A DNA stretch of 27,548 nt from DATMRF01 sp035566435 (GTDB lineage Bacteria; Verrucomicrobiota; Verrucomicrobiia; Limisphaerales; UBA8199). Positions within the stretch are counted from its first letter, which is position 1, and each line of letters begins with the position of its first letter. Under the pieces are notes generated by a model. It was given only the letters and a program-made list of their open reading frames with translations. It made no database searches and was not told the origin of the DNA. Where the stretch lies: NCBI GenBank assembly GCA_035566435.1, contig DATMRF010000113.1:1-27548 (forward strand), written 5' to 3'. Positions 20,685 to 27,548 of the stretch are shown one piece after another. Position numbers and translations under genes: made by a program.

Positions 20685-23600
20685 CTAATTGGCGGCGGCC
20701 AGCGAGAAGACGAATCGGACCTTAGTGCCCCGCCCTGGGCTGCTCGTGACCTCCGCCCGACCGCCGCATTCGGCAAGCCGCGTCCTCATGTTTTGCAGTC
20801 CATTCCGCCCGGTCACTGTCTGTTCGACAGCAAAGCCGCGGCCATTGTCCTCAATCTCCAAGCGGGCTTCGGAATCGGCGAGTGCCAGGCGCAGCCATAA
20901 CTCTGAGGCACCGGAATGTTTGAGGACGTTGTGAAAGGCTTCACGAAGCGCCAGGAAAACATTATGGCGCACATCGGCCCGCAGCGGAACGTTCGGCAAA
21001 TCCGGCGGCATTTCCTGCCAGCAGCGCATCGGGCTGTTCTCGAAGAATTCATCCGCAAACCGGCTGACGTACTCAGCGAATTGCGGGAGGTTGTCATTTT
21101 TCGGATTAGTCGCCCAGATGATCTCGTCGAGGGCCTGCACGGCGCCCCGGGAGTGGGCGCCGATGCGATCAAAGTGTCCCCTGACCTCGGGACTCGCGGC
21201 AGTTTCGCTGTGGCCCAAATCGCTCAATTGAGAGACCTGCGTCAGCATGCCTCCAATATGATCGTGCATATCCTGCGAGATGCGCAAGCGTTCGCGTTCA
21301 ATCGCGTGCTGGGTCTGGAGCCGCGCCAACCGCAGCTTGTACTTTCTTTGCGCGGCCCAACGGAAAGTCCACGCCAGCGCACCGAGAATTGCGATTGCGA
21401 CAACGAGACGAAATGAGCCGGTTTCCCACAGATATGGCTCGACTGTGATCGCAAGCCCGGCAGGCTGTTCGCTCCAGACTCCATCTGCGTCGCAAGCGGC
21501 CACTCGGAAAACAAAATCACCTGACGGGACGTGATGGTAATAGGCTGTCCGCCGCGAGCCGGCATCGGTCCAGTCCTGGGCCAGGTTGTCCAGGCGATAG
21601 CGGAACCGCAACCTTTCGGGAGAGCTGAAATTGATGGCGGTATAGTGCAGTTCCACTTCGCGCCCGCCTGGGGCGATGACCAGGCGTTCGCCCAAGGGCG
21701 AACCGTTCGAGCTGGAGCCGGGCGTCCCGTCGGCCAGCCTCGGAACGGCAGAGGGCGGTGTCACCGGCTGGCCATTCACGAGCACGTCTTCGAGCAACAC
21801 GATCGGCGGCGGCTGCCCTGGTTCCTGCCGGCGCGGGTCCAGGAAGACCAGGCCCTTCACGGTCGAAAAGCAGAGCAACCCCGACTTCGTTTTCAAGCCG
21901 GCCGGGGAAAAACCGCTCGAACATTCCTCGGCGGGCATGCCGTCGTTGAGCCCAAAAACGGTTGGATGAATGAAAGCGGTCTTCCCGGCGGCCAAATCGT
22001 CCAACGCGGCCATCGCCACCCGAAAAATGCCGCGGCTGGTGCCCAACCACAGATTCCCGAAGTCATCCTGCACGATTTGCGAGACCGTATCCACACCCAG
22101 CCCCTGCCTCGTCGCGAAGTTGGTGATGCGGCCATCGCGCCAGCGGCCCAGACCTCCACCCGCGGTTCCAATCCACAGCGTCCCTGCGGTGTCCAGATGG
22201 AGCGTGCGAATAGCCTGGCTGAGGAGTCCATTGGTCACACTAAACACCTCATCACTGCCCGGGCGGACACGCCTGAGTCCGCCTGCCGCGGAGCCAATCC
22301 ACAGGAACCCATCGGGCTGTTGCGCCAGGGCCGTGATCGCACCTCGTGCGATGAGGTGCGGGAATTCACTGAACCTACCTTCTTGAAAGTGGACCAGCCT
22401 GCCCGCCGAGGTGCCGACCCAAAGGCCGCCCTGGGGATCATTACTCAAGGCAGTCACGGCCGCGGAGTTCACCCATGGCTCATTGGTATAACAGCCCGCC
22501 AGCCCCCCGTTCTTCCAGCGCAGCAAAGCGCGCGCGCCACCCCACCACAGACTCCCATCCGCGCCCTCAAGTACCGATTCGACCGACGCATAAAAAGCGA
22601 CGCGCGGTTCCGGGGCGAATCGTTGAAACCCCTCGGGTCCGCCTTTGTAGAGGCCACCGCCAATTGTGCCCACCCAGATTGTGCCATCGGCTGCCTCAGC
22701 CACCGAGCGTGTGAAATCGTTCGTTAGTCCCTGGGCCGCTCCGCAAGGCATGAGGTTGCGTCGGCGCAATCGGTTCAGGCCACCGGTGCGGGTGCCGACC
22801 CAAAGGTTACCCTCGCGGTCCGGGCGCAACGACCGGACATCGTTGGCGGAAAGGCCGTTCTCCCGGCGAACTGCCGAAAATCGATTGGCGTGCAGATAAT
22901 AGAGGCCGTCATCCAGGGAGCCCGCCCAAATGGAGCCGTCAGCCAGCTCCGCCAAGCTGGTGACGTAGGCAAATGGCAGGCCGTCGGTTTGATCGTACTT
23001 GCCCCACTGGCCGTCGTGGCGACATAGCACTGTGCCGTTGCCGACGCTGGCCCAAAGCTTCCCGTGTCTATCCTCCAACAAACAGTACGTGACGACCTTT
23101 TCGATGCCCGGCGGACCGGGCTGGGCGCTGAGCTGGTTGTCCTTGTACTCGAAGAGGCCGCCGCTCGTAGTATCGATCCACATGGCGCCGTCGCGGTCGC
23201 ACAACAGGTTGCGAATACTGGCCCGTTCGAGGCTTTGCAGCCCCTCTTTCCGCACAAATTGTCCATCGCGCCAGAAACCCAGGCCGGCGAGAGTGCCGAC
23301 CCACAGGCAGCCATCTGTATCCTCGGCCAGGGCAGTAATCACGCCACTGCCGGCGGGATGCTGGGAGTCGCTGATGGTTTCGATCCGGCCAGCCACCAAC
23401 CGGCTCAGTCCTCCGCCGGCAGTACCGATCCAAAGCGTGCCGGCGCGGTCCTCAAACAAGGTCTGCACCTCGATGCTCGGCAATCCTTCGTTCAAGCCAA
23501 ACCCCACGAAGCGAACGCCGTCGAACCGGGCCAGTCCTTCGCGGGTACCTAACCACAGGTAACCGTCGCGAGTCTGCACGATGGCATTGACGGTATTCTG

Positions 23601-23786
23601 CGGCAGGCCGGCCTCTGTCCCCCACGCTCGAACAGCGAGTCCCTCGACCGCGAAATTCTGGCCGTTTGTGCTCCCCGCACCCGCGCTGGCAACCTGGCAG
23701 GCCGCTATGACGGCCAGCGCCAACCAAAGCGGGAGCCGGCTACGTCTCGAAGCAAAAAGCACGACCGGATGAAACCAAGTTGTCAT
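20685..23786 (-). CDS. sensor histidine kinase with Reg_prop propeller, Y_Y_Y and HisKA_3/HATPase domains
   Basis: 1033 aa from ATG 23786. The signal peptide/anchor is LPLWLALAVIAACQVASAGA. About 14 Reg_prop repeats follow (GLPQNTVNAIVQTRDGYLWL, then GTREGLARF; FEDRAGTLWIGTAGGGLSRL and so on), forming a periplasmic two-propeller sensor. Next come a Y_Y_Y domain (YTAINFSSPERLRFRYRLDN), one membrane helix (FRLVVAIAILGALAWTFRWA), and a HisKA_3 dimerisation domain with phospho-His H841 (ISQDMHDHIGGMLTQVSQL). The HATPase has N-box LREAFHNVLKHSGA, DNGRGF and GLQNMRTRLAECGG. This layout is that of the polysaccharide-sensing kinases well known in Bacteroidota, here with a separate regulator. The GH2 remnant just upstream suggests glycan sensing. 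Confidence 0.95.
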   Translation of the reverse strand: MTTWFHPVVLFASRRSRLPLWLALAVIAACQVASAGAGSTNGQNFAVEGLAVRAWGTEAGLPQNTVNAIVQTRDGYLWLGTREGLARFDGVRFVGFGLNEGLPSIEVQTLFEDRAGTLWIGTAGGGLSRLVAGRIETISDSQHPAGSGVITALAEDTDGCLWVGTLAGLGFWRDGQFVRKEGLQSLERASIRNLLCDRDGAMWIDTTSGGLFEYKDNQLSAQPGPPGIEKVVTYCLLEDRHGKLWASVGNGTVLCRHDGQWGKYDQTDGLPFAYVTSLAELADGSIWAGSLDDGLYYLHANRFSAVRRENGLSANDVRSLRPDREGNLWVGTRTGGLNRLRRRNLMPCGAAQGLTNDFTRSVAEAADGTIWVGTIGGGLYKGGPEGFQRFAPEPRVAFYASVESVLEGADGSLWWGGARALLRWKNGGLAGCYTNEPWVNSAAVTALSNDPQGGLWVGTSAGRLVHFQEGRFSEFPHLIARGAITALAQQPDGFLWIGSAAGGLRRVRPGSDEVFSVTNGLLSQAIRTLHLDTAGTLWIGTAGGGLGRWRDGRITNFATRQGLGVDTVSQIVQDDFGNLWLGTSRGIFRVAMAALDDLAAGKTAFIHPTVFGLNDGMPAEECSSGFSPAGLKTKSGLLCFSTVKGLVFLDPRRQEPGQPPPIVLLEDVLVNGQPVTPPSAVPRLADGTPGSSSNGSPLGERLVIAPGGREVELHYTAINFSSPERLRFRYRLDNLAQDWTDAGSRRTAYYHHVPSGDFVFRVAACDADGVWSEQPAGLAITVEPYLWETGSFRLVVAIAILGALAWTFRWAAQRKYKLRLARLQTQHAIERERLRISQDMHDHIGGMLTQVSQLSDLGHSETAASPEVRGHFDRIGAHSRGAVQALDEIIWATNPKNDNLPQFAEYVSRFADEFFENSPMRCWQEMPPDLPNVPLRADVRHNVFLALREAFHNVLKHSGASELWLRLALADSEARLEIEDNGRGFAVEQTVTGRNGLQNMRTRLAECGGRAEVTSSPGRGTKVRFVFSLAAAN

Positions 23787-23813
23787 CTGCGCGATGATGA
23801 TATTGCTGGCAAC

Positions 23814-24035
23814 CTACCCTGTTCGACGTACGTCGCAACGAAAATGGGCGACGACCCTATAGAGGCCGTTGTGTTCCTGCTCGACGTCGGTCAGTTGCGT
23901 ATAGCAGAAGACGTCCGGACGGGGATGTTCGGGGCGCGGGAGGGTGGCGGCGAAAGACAGCGCAGAGCCAAAGCCCATCAGCAGAAGCAACGACGAGAGC
24001 AGGGGGAATGGTTTGGGGTCGGTGGTTTGGTTCAT
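23814..24035 (-). pseudogene. remnant of a secreted GH2-type glycosidase: signal peptide joined to C-terminal tail
   Basis: 73 codons from ATG 24035. The N-terminus is a good signal peptide (MNQTTDPKPFPLLSSLLLLM, then GFGSALSFAA). It passes at once into RPDVFCYTQLTDVEQEHNGLY, which resembles the segment near the C-terminus of the catalytic domain of GH2 beta-galactosidase/glucuronidase proteins (pattern YTQ-x-TDVEQE-x-NGL). It then degrades into VAHFRCDVRRTG. The whole catalytic body is missing, so an internal deletion is the simplest history. It lies 27 bp upstream of the kinase gene on the same strand. The GH2 assignment comes from a motif remembered, not a search. Confidence 0.6.
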
Positions 24036-24144
24036 AAAGGATTTGTTCGCAGGGCGCGCTTCAGGCGCGGGGAGGGTAATCATGGGGCTGGCGGCGTTCA
24101 TGTCGCATGATTGGGTGACAGGCAAGCGCAGGCAGGCAAAGGGT

Positions 24145-24170
24145 GTGCAGGGGCGCCATCGCCCCTGCAC
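24145..24170. repeat. perfect 11-bp hairpin
   Basis: GTGCAGGGGCG (24145-24155) and CGCCCCTGCAC (24160-24170) with a CCAT loop. No T-run follows on either strand. It is a dispersed hairpin or a transcript structure between the GH2 remnant and the repeat array. Confidence 0.5.
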
Positions 24171-24240
24171 CATAACGGTACGATGCGGCGGCCCGACAAC
24201 GAGGACGTTGAAGCGGAGCTCGAGGTGGGTAGGCTCCGGC

Positions 24241-24330
24241 AGCCTACCGCGGCCTACAATCACCTACCACAGCCTACCGTAGGCTACCACAGCCTACCAC
24301 AGCCTACCGTGACCTACCGAGCACCTACTG
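24241..24330. repeat. decamer tandem repeat, consensus AGCCTACCRY
   Basis: Eight consecutive 10-bp units from 24241 to 24320, plus a shifted ninth, share the CCTACC core (AGCCTACCGC, CACCTACCAC, AGCCTACCGT, AGCCTACCAC and others). The array supplies the last codons and stop of the minus-strand gene that ends at 24314. Confidence 0.85.
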
Positions 24331-25363
24331 CGGCTTGGGGCGACGGGAGAGGCTTGGGGTGGGTGGAGGCGGGGGCCTGTTTGCGGTTAAAGGCCAGCAC
24401 AGTGTCCCAGAGGCGTTTCTCGTTTTCGGCTCGGGTAGCCGCCGCGGCTTCGCGATCGGCGTTGGCGAGGAGGGAGGAGGTCGGCAGGGGTGGTAGCATG
24501 GGTGGGATCTCCGGTTTGGCCAGGGTGGAATCCGCGGGGGGATCGCTGTAGTAACGCTCGTTCTCGATGACTGCCATTTGGTCTTCCTCTTTGATGCGGG
24601 CGGGGTCGTACTCGCGACCGAGGGTGCGGCGAGACTCGTCCCGTTGTTTTTGGAGGGTGCCAATTTCGCGGTTCAGGCGGCAAAGGACATCCACCATCTG
24701 TGAGAAAGTGCCGAGGTTGGCTTCCACCTGATCGGCGTGTGCGGTTTTCTCGAGGAGAATCTGGGAGAGCCGGGTGGCGGCGGCCTGGAGGCCGACTTCG
24801 GGCAGTTCGGAGGCGTCGTCGCGGCGGAGATGATCGACGAGGTGGTCCTGGTCGAGGCGGTTTTGGAGGACCAGGTCCTGTTCGAACCGCCATTCGAGGT
24901 GGCCACCGGTGGCCCAATTGGAGATGTTGCGCTCGGTGACGTTAAAGCCGGCTTCGCTGAGGGCACCGACGATGTTTTTGTAAGGGACGGCGTTCGAGAG
25001 CATGCGGTTGACCATGTCGCGCTGAGGTTTTGGGAGACACGCGATGCGGCCATTGCGGCGGGTCTTGCGCCGCTGCACAGTGGCGGGCAGCGGTTTGGCC
25101 TCAATGATTGTAACTGGTTGTTGGTCGGTGGTTGACAGTTGACAGCTCGTGGCTGGCACAACGGCGAGCGAAGGCAGGTTGAGGGTGGCTGAGGACGGGG
25201 AGGCGGCCAAAACGGTGACGCTGGGAATGGGAGCGCTGGGGACAGCGTCCCTACCGGAAGAGGACCCGCCTTCGTCGGGCTTCGGCGCGCCAATGGGTTG
25301 AGCCTCCGCTTCTAAGGTATTGGAGGACAGTGGGTTGAGTGTGGATTGAGGTTCAGTATTCAT
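24314..25363 (-). CDS. protein of unknown function with helix-turn-helix-like core
   Basis: 349 aa from ATG 25363, without a clear ribosome site. The N-terminal 90 residues are low-complexity (Ser/Pro/Thr-rich). A basic stretch QRRKTRRNGRIACLPKPQRD begins a conserved-looking core: MVNRMLSNAVPYKNIVGALS, EAGFNVTERNISNWATGGHL, then a helical region with a predicted coiled coil (LCRLNREIGTLQKQRDESRR). LP-x-x-R-x-x-VN-x-M ... G-x-x-V-T-x-x-N/S-I resembles DUF3486-type (phage small-terminase-like) HTH proteins. That is inference at low confidence. The C-terminus (VGAR) is read from the decamer repeat array. The gene stands alone. Confidence 0.6.
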   Translation of the reverse strand: MNTEPQSTLNPLSSNTLEAEAQPIGAPKPDEGGSSSGRDAVPSAPIPSVTVLAASPSSATLNLPSLAVVPATSCQLSTTDQQPVTIIEAKPLPATVQRRKTRRNGRIACLPKPQRDMVNRMLSNAVPYKNIVGALSEAGFNVTERNISNWATGGHLEWRFEQDLVLQNRLDQDHLVDHLRRDDASELPEVGLQAAATRLSQILLEKTAHADQVEANLGTFSQMVDVLCRLNREIGTLQKQRDESRRTLGREYDPARIKEEDQMAVIENERYYSDPPADSTLAKPEIPPMLPPLPTSSLLANADREAAAATRAENEKRLWDTVLAFNRKQAPASTHPKPLPSPQAAVGAR

Positions 25364-25412
25364 AGTTAGGATGTTGTTTTTTTCAATGGCGTTTTCGGGC
25401 GTGGCAGTTTGA

Positions 25413-25447
25413 CTGGTCTGTCACGACCAGAGGGAAATCACTCCCTC
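25413..25447. promoter_or_regulatory. twin hairpins upstream of the minus-strand gene
   Basis: CTGGTC-tgtcac-GACCAG (25413-25430) directly abuts GAGGGA-aatcac-TCCCTC (25430-25447). They lie 50-84 bp upstream of the start at 25363, suitable for operators or a 5'-UTR structure. No function is known. Confidence 0.35.
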
Positions 25448-25541
25448 TATATCTAAACCCCGGTCGAAAATGATTTTGGCTCAAAAAAAATGCAAAAAAG
25501 CGCAAGTAATAGTTCGAGTGATGGTGAGGATTAGCGCCGGG

Positions 25542-25597
25542 AAGTCCCAAATCCCAAGTCCCAAGTCCCAAGTCTCAGGTCCCAGGTCCCAAGTCGG
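25542..25597. repeat. AAGTCCC heptamer array
   Basis: Eight 7-bp units in exact register (AAGTCCC, AAATCCC, AAGTCCC, AAGTCCC, AAGTCTC, AGGTCCC, AGGTCCC, AAGTCGG). The unit is the same family as the YYYCAAG array inside the first uvrA. Confidence 0.85.
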
Positions 25598-25868
25598 GGG
25601 TGTGGAAGCTGGAGAGGAGAGTTTTGATCCGGGAGTGCGAAGCACCGACCGTTGAGGGCACGGATTGGAGGACGGATGGACGCGGGTCCGAGCTGGGATG
25701 TCCAACGGGGAACGAAGGGTTCTAACCACTAATCGACGCTGATAAACGCTGATTTTCGGAACGCAGTTTTAAACGCCGGAAGACGAGGAAGAGGCGAAAG
25801 CGATGACACGAATTTCACTAATTTGCGCTAAGGAAACTCTCGAAGGGGACGGGCAAGGCAAGGGTCGA

Positions 25869-25896
25869 TTGCAGATTTCAGATTTCACATTTCAAA
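25869..25896. repeat. TTTCAGA-type heptamer array
   Basis: Four 7-bp units in register: TTGCAGA, TTTCAGA, TTTCACA, TTTCAAA. Confidence 0.65.
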
Positions 25897-26073
25897 GGCG
25901 GAAAGGAGCGAGTGGGCGCGTGAGCACGGACCGGCGGGCGGGCACTTACACCGCGTCGTCGAGAGGGTCAGCCCGTTTTCATGTTATAGCGGCGCATGAC
26001 CACGGTCGGCGTCTTGCGGGTCGCCACAGAGTTGCCTGCTTGCAAAGCGGCTCCTAATCGTTACGGTGCGCGT

Positions 26074-26976
26074 ATGAATGCCGTACGCATCGGATTTCAA
26101 AGCCTCTACCTCCTGCTCGCCCTTTGCTTCGGGCCGGCGGTTTTCGGCCAGCAAGCCAGGCCGCAGACCGCGACCCGCCATACGCTCTGGAAAGTCGAAG
26201 GCAAGCACGGCGCGCTTTACCTGCTCGGCTCGGTGCATTTGCTCAAGGCCGAAGACTATCCGCTGCCCGCCCCGATGGAGGCCGCGTTCACTAACTCGCC
26301 GATCGCGGTGTTCGAAACCGACATGGCGGCGATGGAGGATCCCCAAGTGCAAATGAAGATCCTGAGCAAAGCTCAACTGCCCGAGGGCGAAACGCTGGCG
26401 CAGCAACTTTCGACGCCGGTTTACGCGATGTTCACAAACCACGTACAATCGGCGGGACTGCCCGCGGCGATGTTCGATCGACTCAAACCCACGCTGGCGG
26501 CGCTGACCCTGGCGATGATGGAGATCCAGGAGCTTGGATTCAGCCCGGAACACGGAATTGACAAGCATTACTACGAACGCGCGCGCAAGGCGGGCAAGCA
26601 CCTCGTCAACCTCGAAACGGTCGATTTTCAGATCGATCTGGTAACAGAGTTCACGAAGGAAGAGGGCGAACTCGTGATGAAGACTACGTTGGAAGAGCTC
26701 GACAAGACCAAGAGCGAATTCGGTGAAATCATCAAAGCCTGGAAGACAGGCGATAGCGCCACCCTGGAAAGGCTCCTCAACGAAGCGTCACGGCAAGCCC
26801 CGGTCATCTACAAGCGCATGCTCACGGACCGTAATGAACGCTGGGTGCCAAGGCTCGAGGAACTGCTGCGCGGCGAGGAGAACGCGCTGGTGATTGTGGG
26901 AGCGGGTCACCTGGTCGGCAGCGACGGGGTAGTGGAACGGCTGAAGCAAAAGGGTTGGAAGGTAACGCAGCAGTAG
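26074..26976 (+). CDS. TraB/GumN-family protein, exported
   Basis: 300 aa from ATG 26074, which places a signal peptide (MNAVRIGFQSLYLLLALCFG, then PAVFG) at the N-terminus; the upstream in-frame ATG (25996) would bury it. Seen: LWKVEGKHGALYLLGSVHLL with the conserved GS-x-H, AVFETDMAAM with an acidic pair, GIDKHYYERARKAGKHLVNL with E following (LETVDFQ), and the C-terminal GAGHLVGSDGVVERLKQKGW with the conserved GAGH. These features match the TraB/GumN/PrgY (TIKI-like) family, proposed metalloproteases acting outside the cytoplasm. Length is typical. No operon partner is visible. Confidence 0.92.
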   Translation: MNAVRIGFQSLYLLLALCFGPAVFGQQARPQTATRHTLWKVEGKHGALYLLGSVHLLKAEDYPLPAPMEAAFTNSPIAVFETDMAAMEDPQVQMKILSKAQLPEGETLAQQLSTPVYAMFTNHVQSAGLPAAMFDRLKPTLAALTLAMMEIQELGFSPEHGIDKHYYERARKAGKHLVNLETVDFQIDLVTEFTKEEGELVMKTTLEELDKTKSEFGEIIKAWKTGDSATLERLLNEASRQAPVIYKRMLTDRNERWVPRLEELLRGEENALVIVGAGHLVGSDGVVERLKQKGWKVTQQ

Positions 26977-27134
26977 GCGCGCGCCACGCGATCTCGCGTC
27001 CATGAACAGATTCTCGTCCGCAGTCGTTGGCTCGTTGGGAGGGCCGGACCATAACGGGGATCTTCATCGGCGGCAGTGGTCGGTCTGGAAAGATATATAA
27101 TTTTCGACATTAGCTTAACTTGTGTAAATGCCGA

Positions 27135-27163
27135 TTGACAAAACTTTCTTATTCCGAGACAAT
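27135..27163 (+). promoter_or_regulatory. sigma-70-like promoter for the lectin-like gene
   Basis: TTGACA (27135-27140), a 17-bp spacer and GACAAT (27158-27163) stand about 40 bp before the ATG at 27205. The -35 is perfect and the -10 matches four of six bases. AAGGAA upstream of the ATG is a suitable ribosome site. Confidence 0.5.
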
Positions 27164-27204
27164 GCGTCTGATATGGTTTCGTGGACGCCAATTCAAGGAA
27201 CACT

Positions 27205-27548
27205 ATGAAAAACTGCATCTTGAACGTGGCCAAGGGTCTTTCGCCTCTTGAGGTGGTTCGGCAATCTGCCTTTTGTCTGATTGTTACGAGCGCAACCCTC
27301 GTGCTGCCGGTGGCCAGCCAGGCTGACGGCTCCCTTACTAATTGCTTCTCATACACCAATTTCAACTCGACGAACGACCTGGCGCTGACAGGAAACTCGC
27401 TGACCACTACCGGAGGAGTATTACGGCTGACAGCGGCCGTTTCGGGACAAATGGGGAATGCGTGGCGATCTGCCCCTCAAGCCTGTGCTGGAGGTTTCGA
27501 TACTCGCTTCCATTTCCAGATCAGCGATATCGGCTCGTTTCCTGGAAC
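27205..27548 (+). CDS. secreted L-type-lectin-like domain protein, 3' end outside the window
   Basis: The reading frame from ATG 27205 stays open to the window edge (114 codons). A signal peptide (basic MKNCILNVAKG, hydrophobic FCLIVTSATLVLPVASQA) is followed by the start of a legume-lectin-like beta-sandwich: FSYTNFNSTNDLALTGNSLT, TTGGVLRLTAAVSGQMGNAW, then FDTRFHFQISDIGSF. This order (initial FSNF-type strand, VLRLT, GxAW, F-x-F-QIS) is characteristic of bacterial L-type lectin domains, which bind carbohydrates. The conserved DGFAF segment would lie beyond the edge. Size and any C-terminal sorting signal cannot be judged. Confidence 0.72.
   Translation, partial: MKNCILNVAKGLSPLEVVRQSAFCLIVTSATLVLPVASQADGSLTNCFSYTNFNSTNDLALTGNSLTTTGGVLRLTAAVSGQMGNAWRSAPQACAGGFDTRFHFQISDIGSFPG

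Larger units (their letters stand above)
25364..26073. other. 710-bp repeat-rich gap
   Basis: No convincing gene. Contents: two adjacent hairpins at 25413-25447, an A-rich patch (25482-25500), an AAGTCCC heptamer array (25542-25597), a direct repeat ACGCTGATAAACGCTGAT (25736-25753) and a TTTCAGA heptamer array (25869-25896). A short start-site-extended frame (25996-26073) upstream of the TraB-like gene looks non-coding. Confidence 0.6.

Noticed and set aside
21531..22727. 398-codon plus-strand ORF under the sensor kinase
   Set aside because: Shadow of the repeated Reg_prop coding sequence on the minus strand.
24036..24263. N-terminal extension of the GH2-remnant ORF
   Set aside because: The extension has no protein-like character, and a signal peptide begins at the internal ATG 24035.

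Overview
The window looks like a chromosomal segment of a GC-rich member of the Verrucomicrobiota, probably near Pedosphaera/Limisphaerales. This is inferred from gene content: a prepilin-type (GFTLIELLVV) secreted protein next to a DUF5077/DUF3472 protein, an Ig/LamG surface protein, a Reg_prop/Y_Y_Y sensor kinase, a secreted TIM-barrel sugar isomerase/epimerase-like protein and two adjacent uvrA genes. No rRNA or other decisive marker is present.

Region 1 (about 1-2790) reads as an integron gene-cassette array without a visible integrase. Small + strand ORFs alternate with attC-like hairpins whose left arm carries the extra, extrahelical bases. Two cassettes begin and end with exactly complementary core sites (GTTCGGT/ACCGAAC and GTTATGC/GCATAAC), and a third uses fully canonical cores (GTTAGGT, GCCTAAC, GTTAAAC). 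One attC is interrupted by a degenerate, IS1182-like insertion sequence holding a small accessory ORF and a truncated transposase. The array ends at a possible group II intron remnant and the 3' fragment of an unidentified gene.

Region 2 (3153-10440) holds two adjacent uvrA paralogues followed by a Uma2-family nuclease gene that overlaps the second uvrA by 4 nt. Both uvrA reading frames contain in-frame 7-bp tandem repeats (CACGCTC, YYYCAAG, ACGATTT) that lengthen linkers. The gap between them holds hairpins and a 108-bp palindromic element, of which a diverged copy lies in the IS of region 1.

Region 3 (10460-13002) has a macrodomain protein (-), tRNA-Ser(GGA) (+), a PhzF-family enzyme (-) and, divergently, a secreted sugar isomerase-like protein (+). 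Region 4 (13039-18217) has a coupled pair (-), prepilin-like protein then DUF3472 protein, divergent from a large Ig-LamG exported protein (+) that ends at a strong terminator.

Region 5 (18345-25363) has a TPR-sulfotransferase (+), then on the minus strand a two-component pair (1033-aa sensor kinase, NarL-type regulator). Just upstream lies a 73-codon remnant that seems to join a signal peptide to the C-terminal tail of a GH2-type glycosidase. A decamer repeat array and a 349-aa protein of unknown function follow. Region 6 (25364-27548) is a repeat-rich gap, a TraB/GumN-family protein and the start of an L-type-lectin-like secreted protein cut by the window edge.
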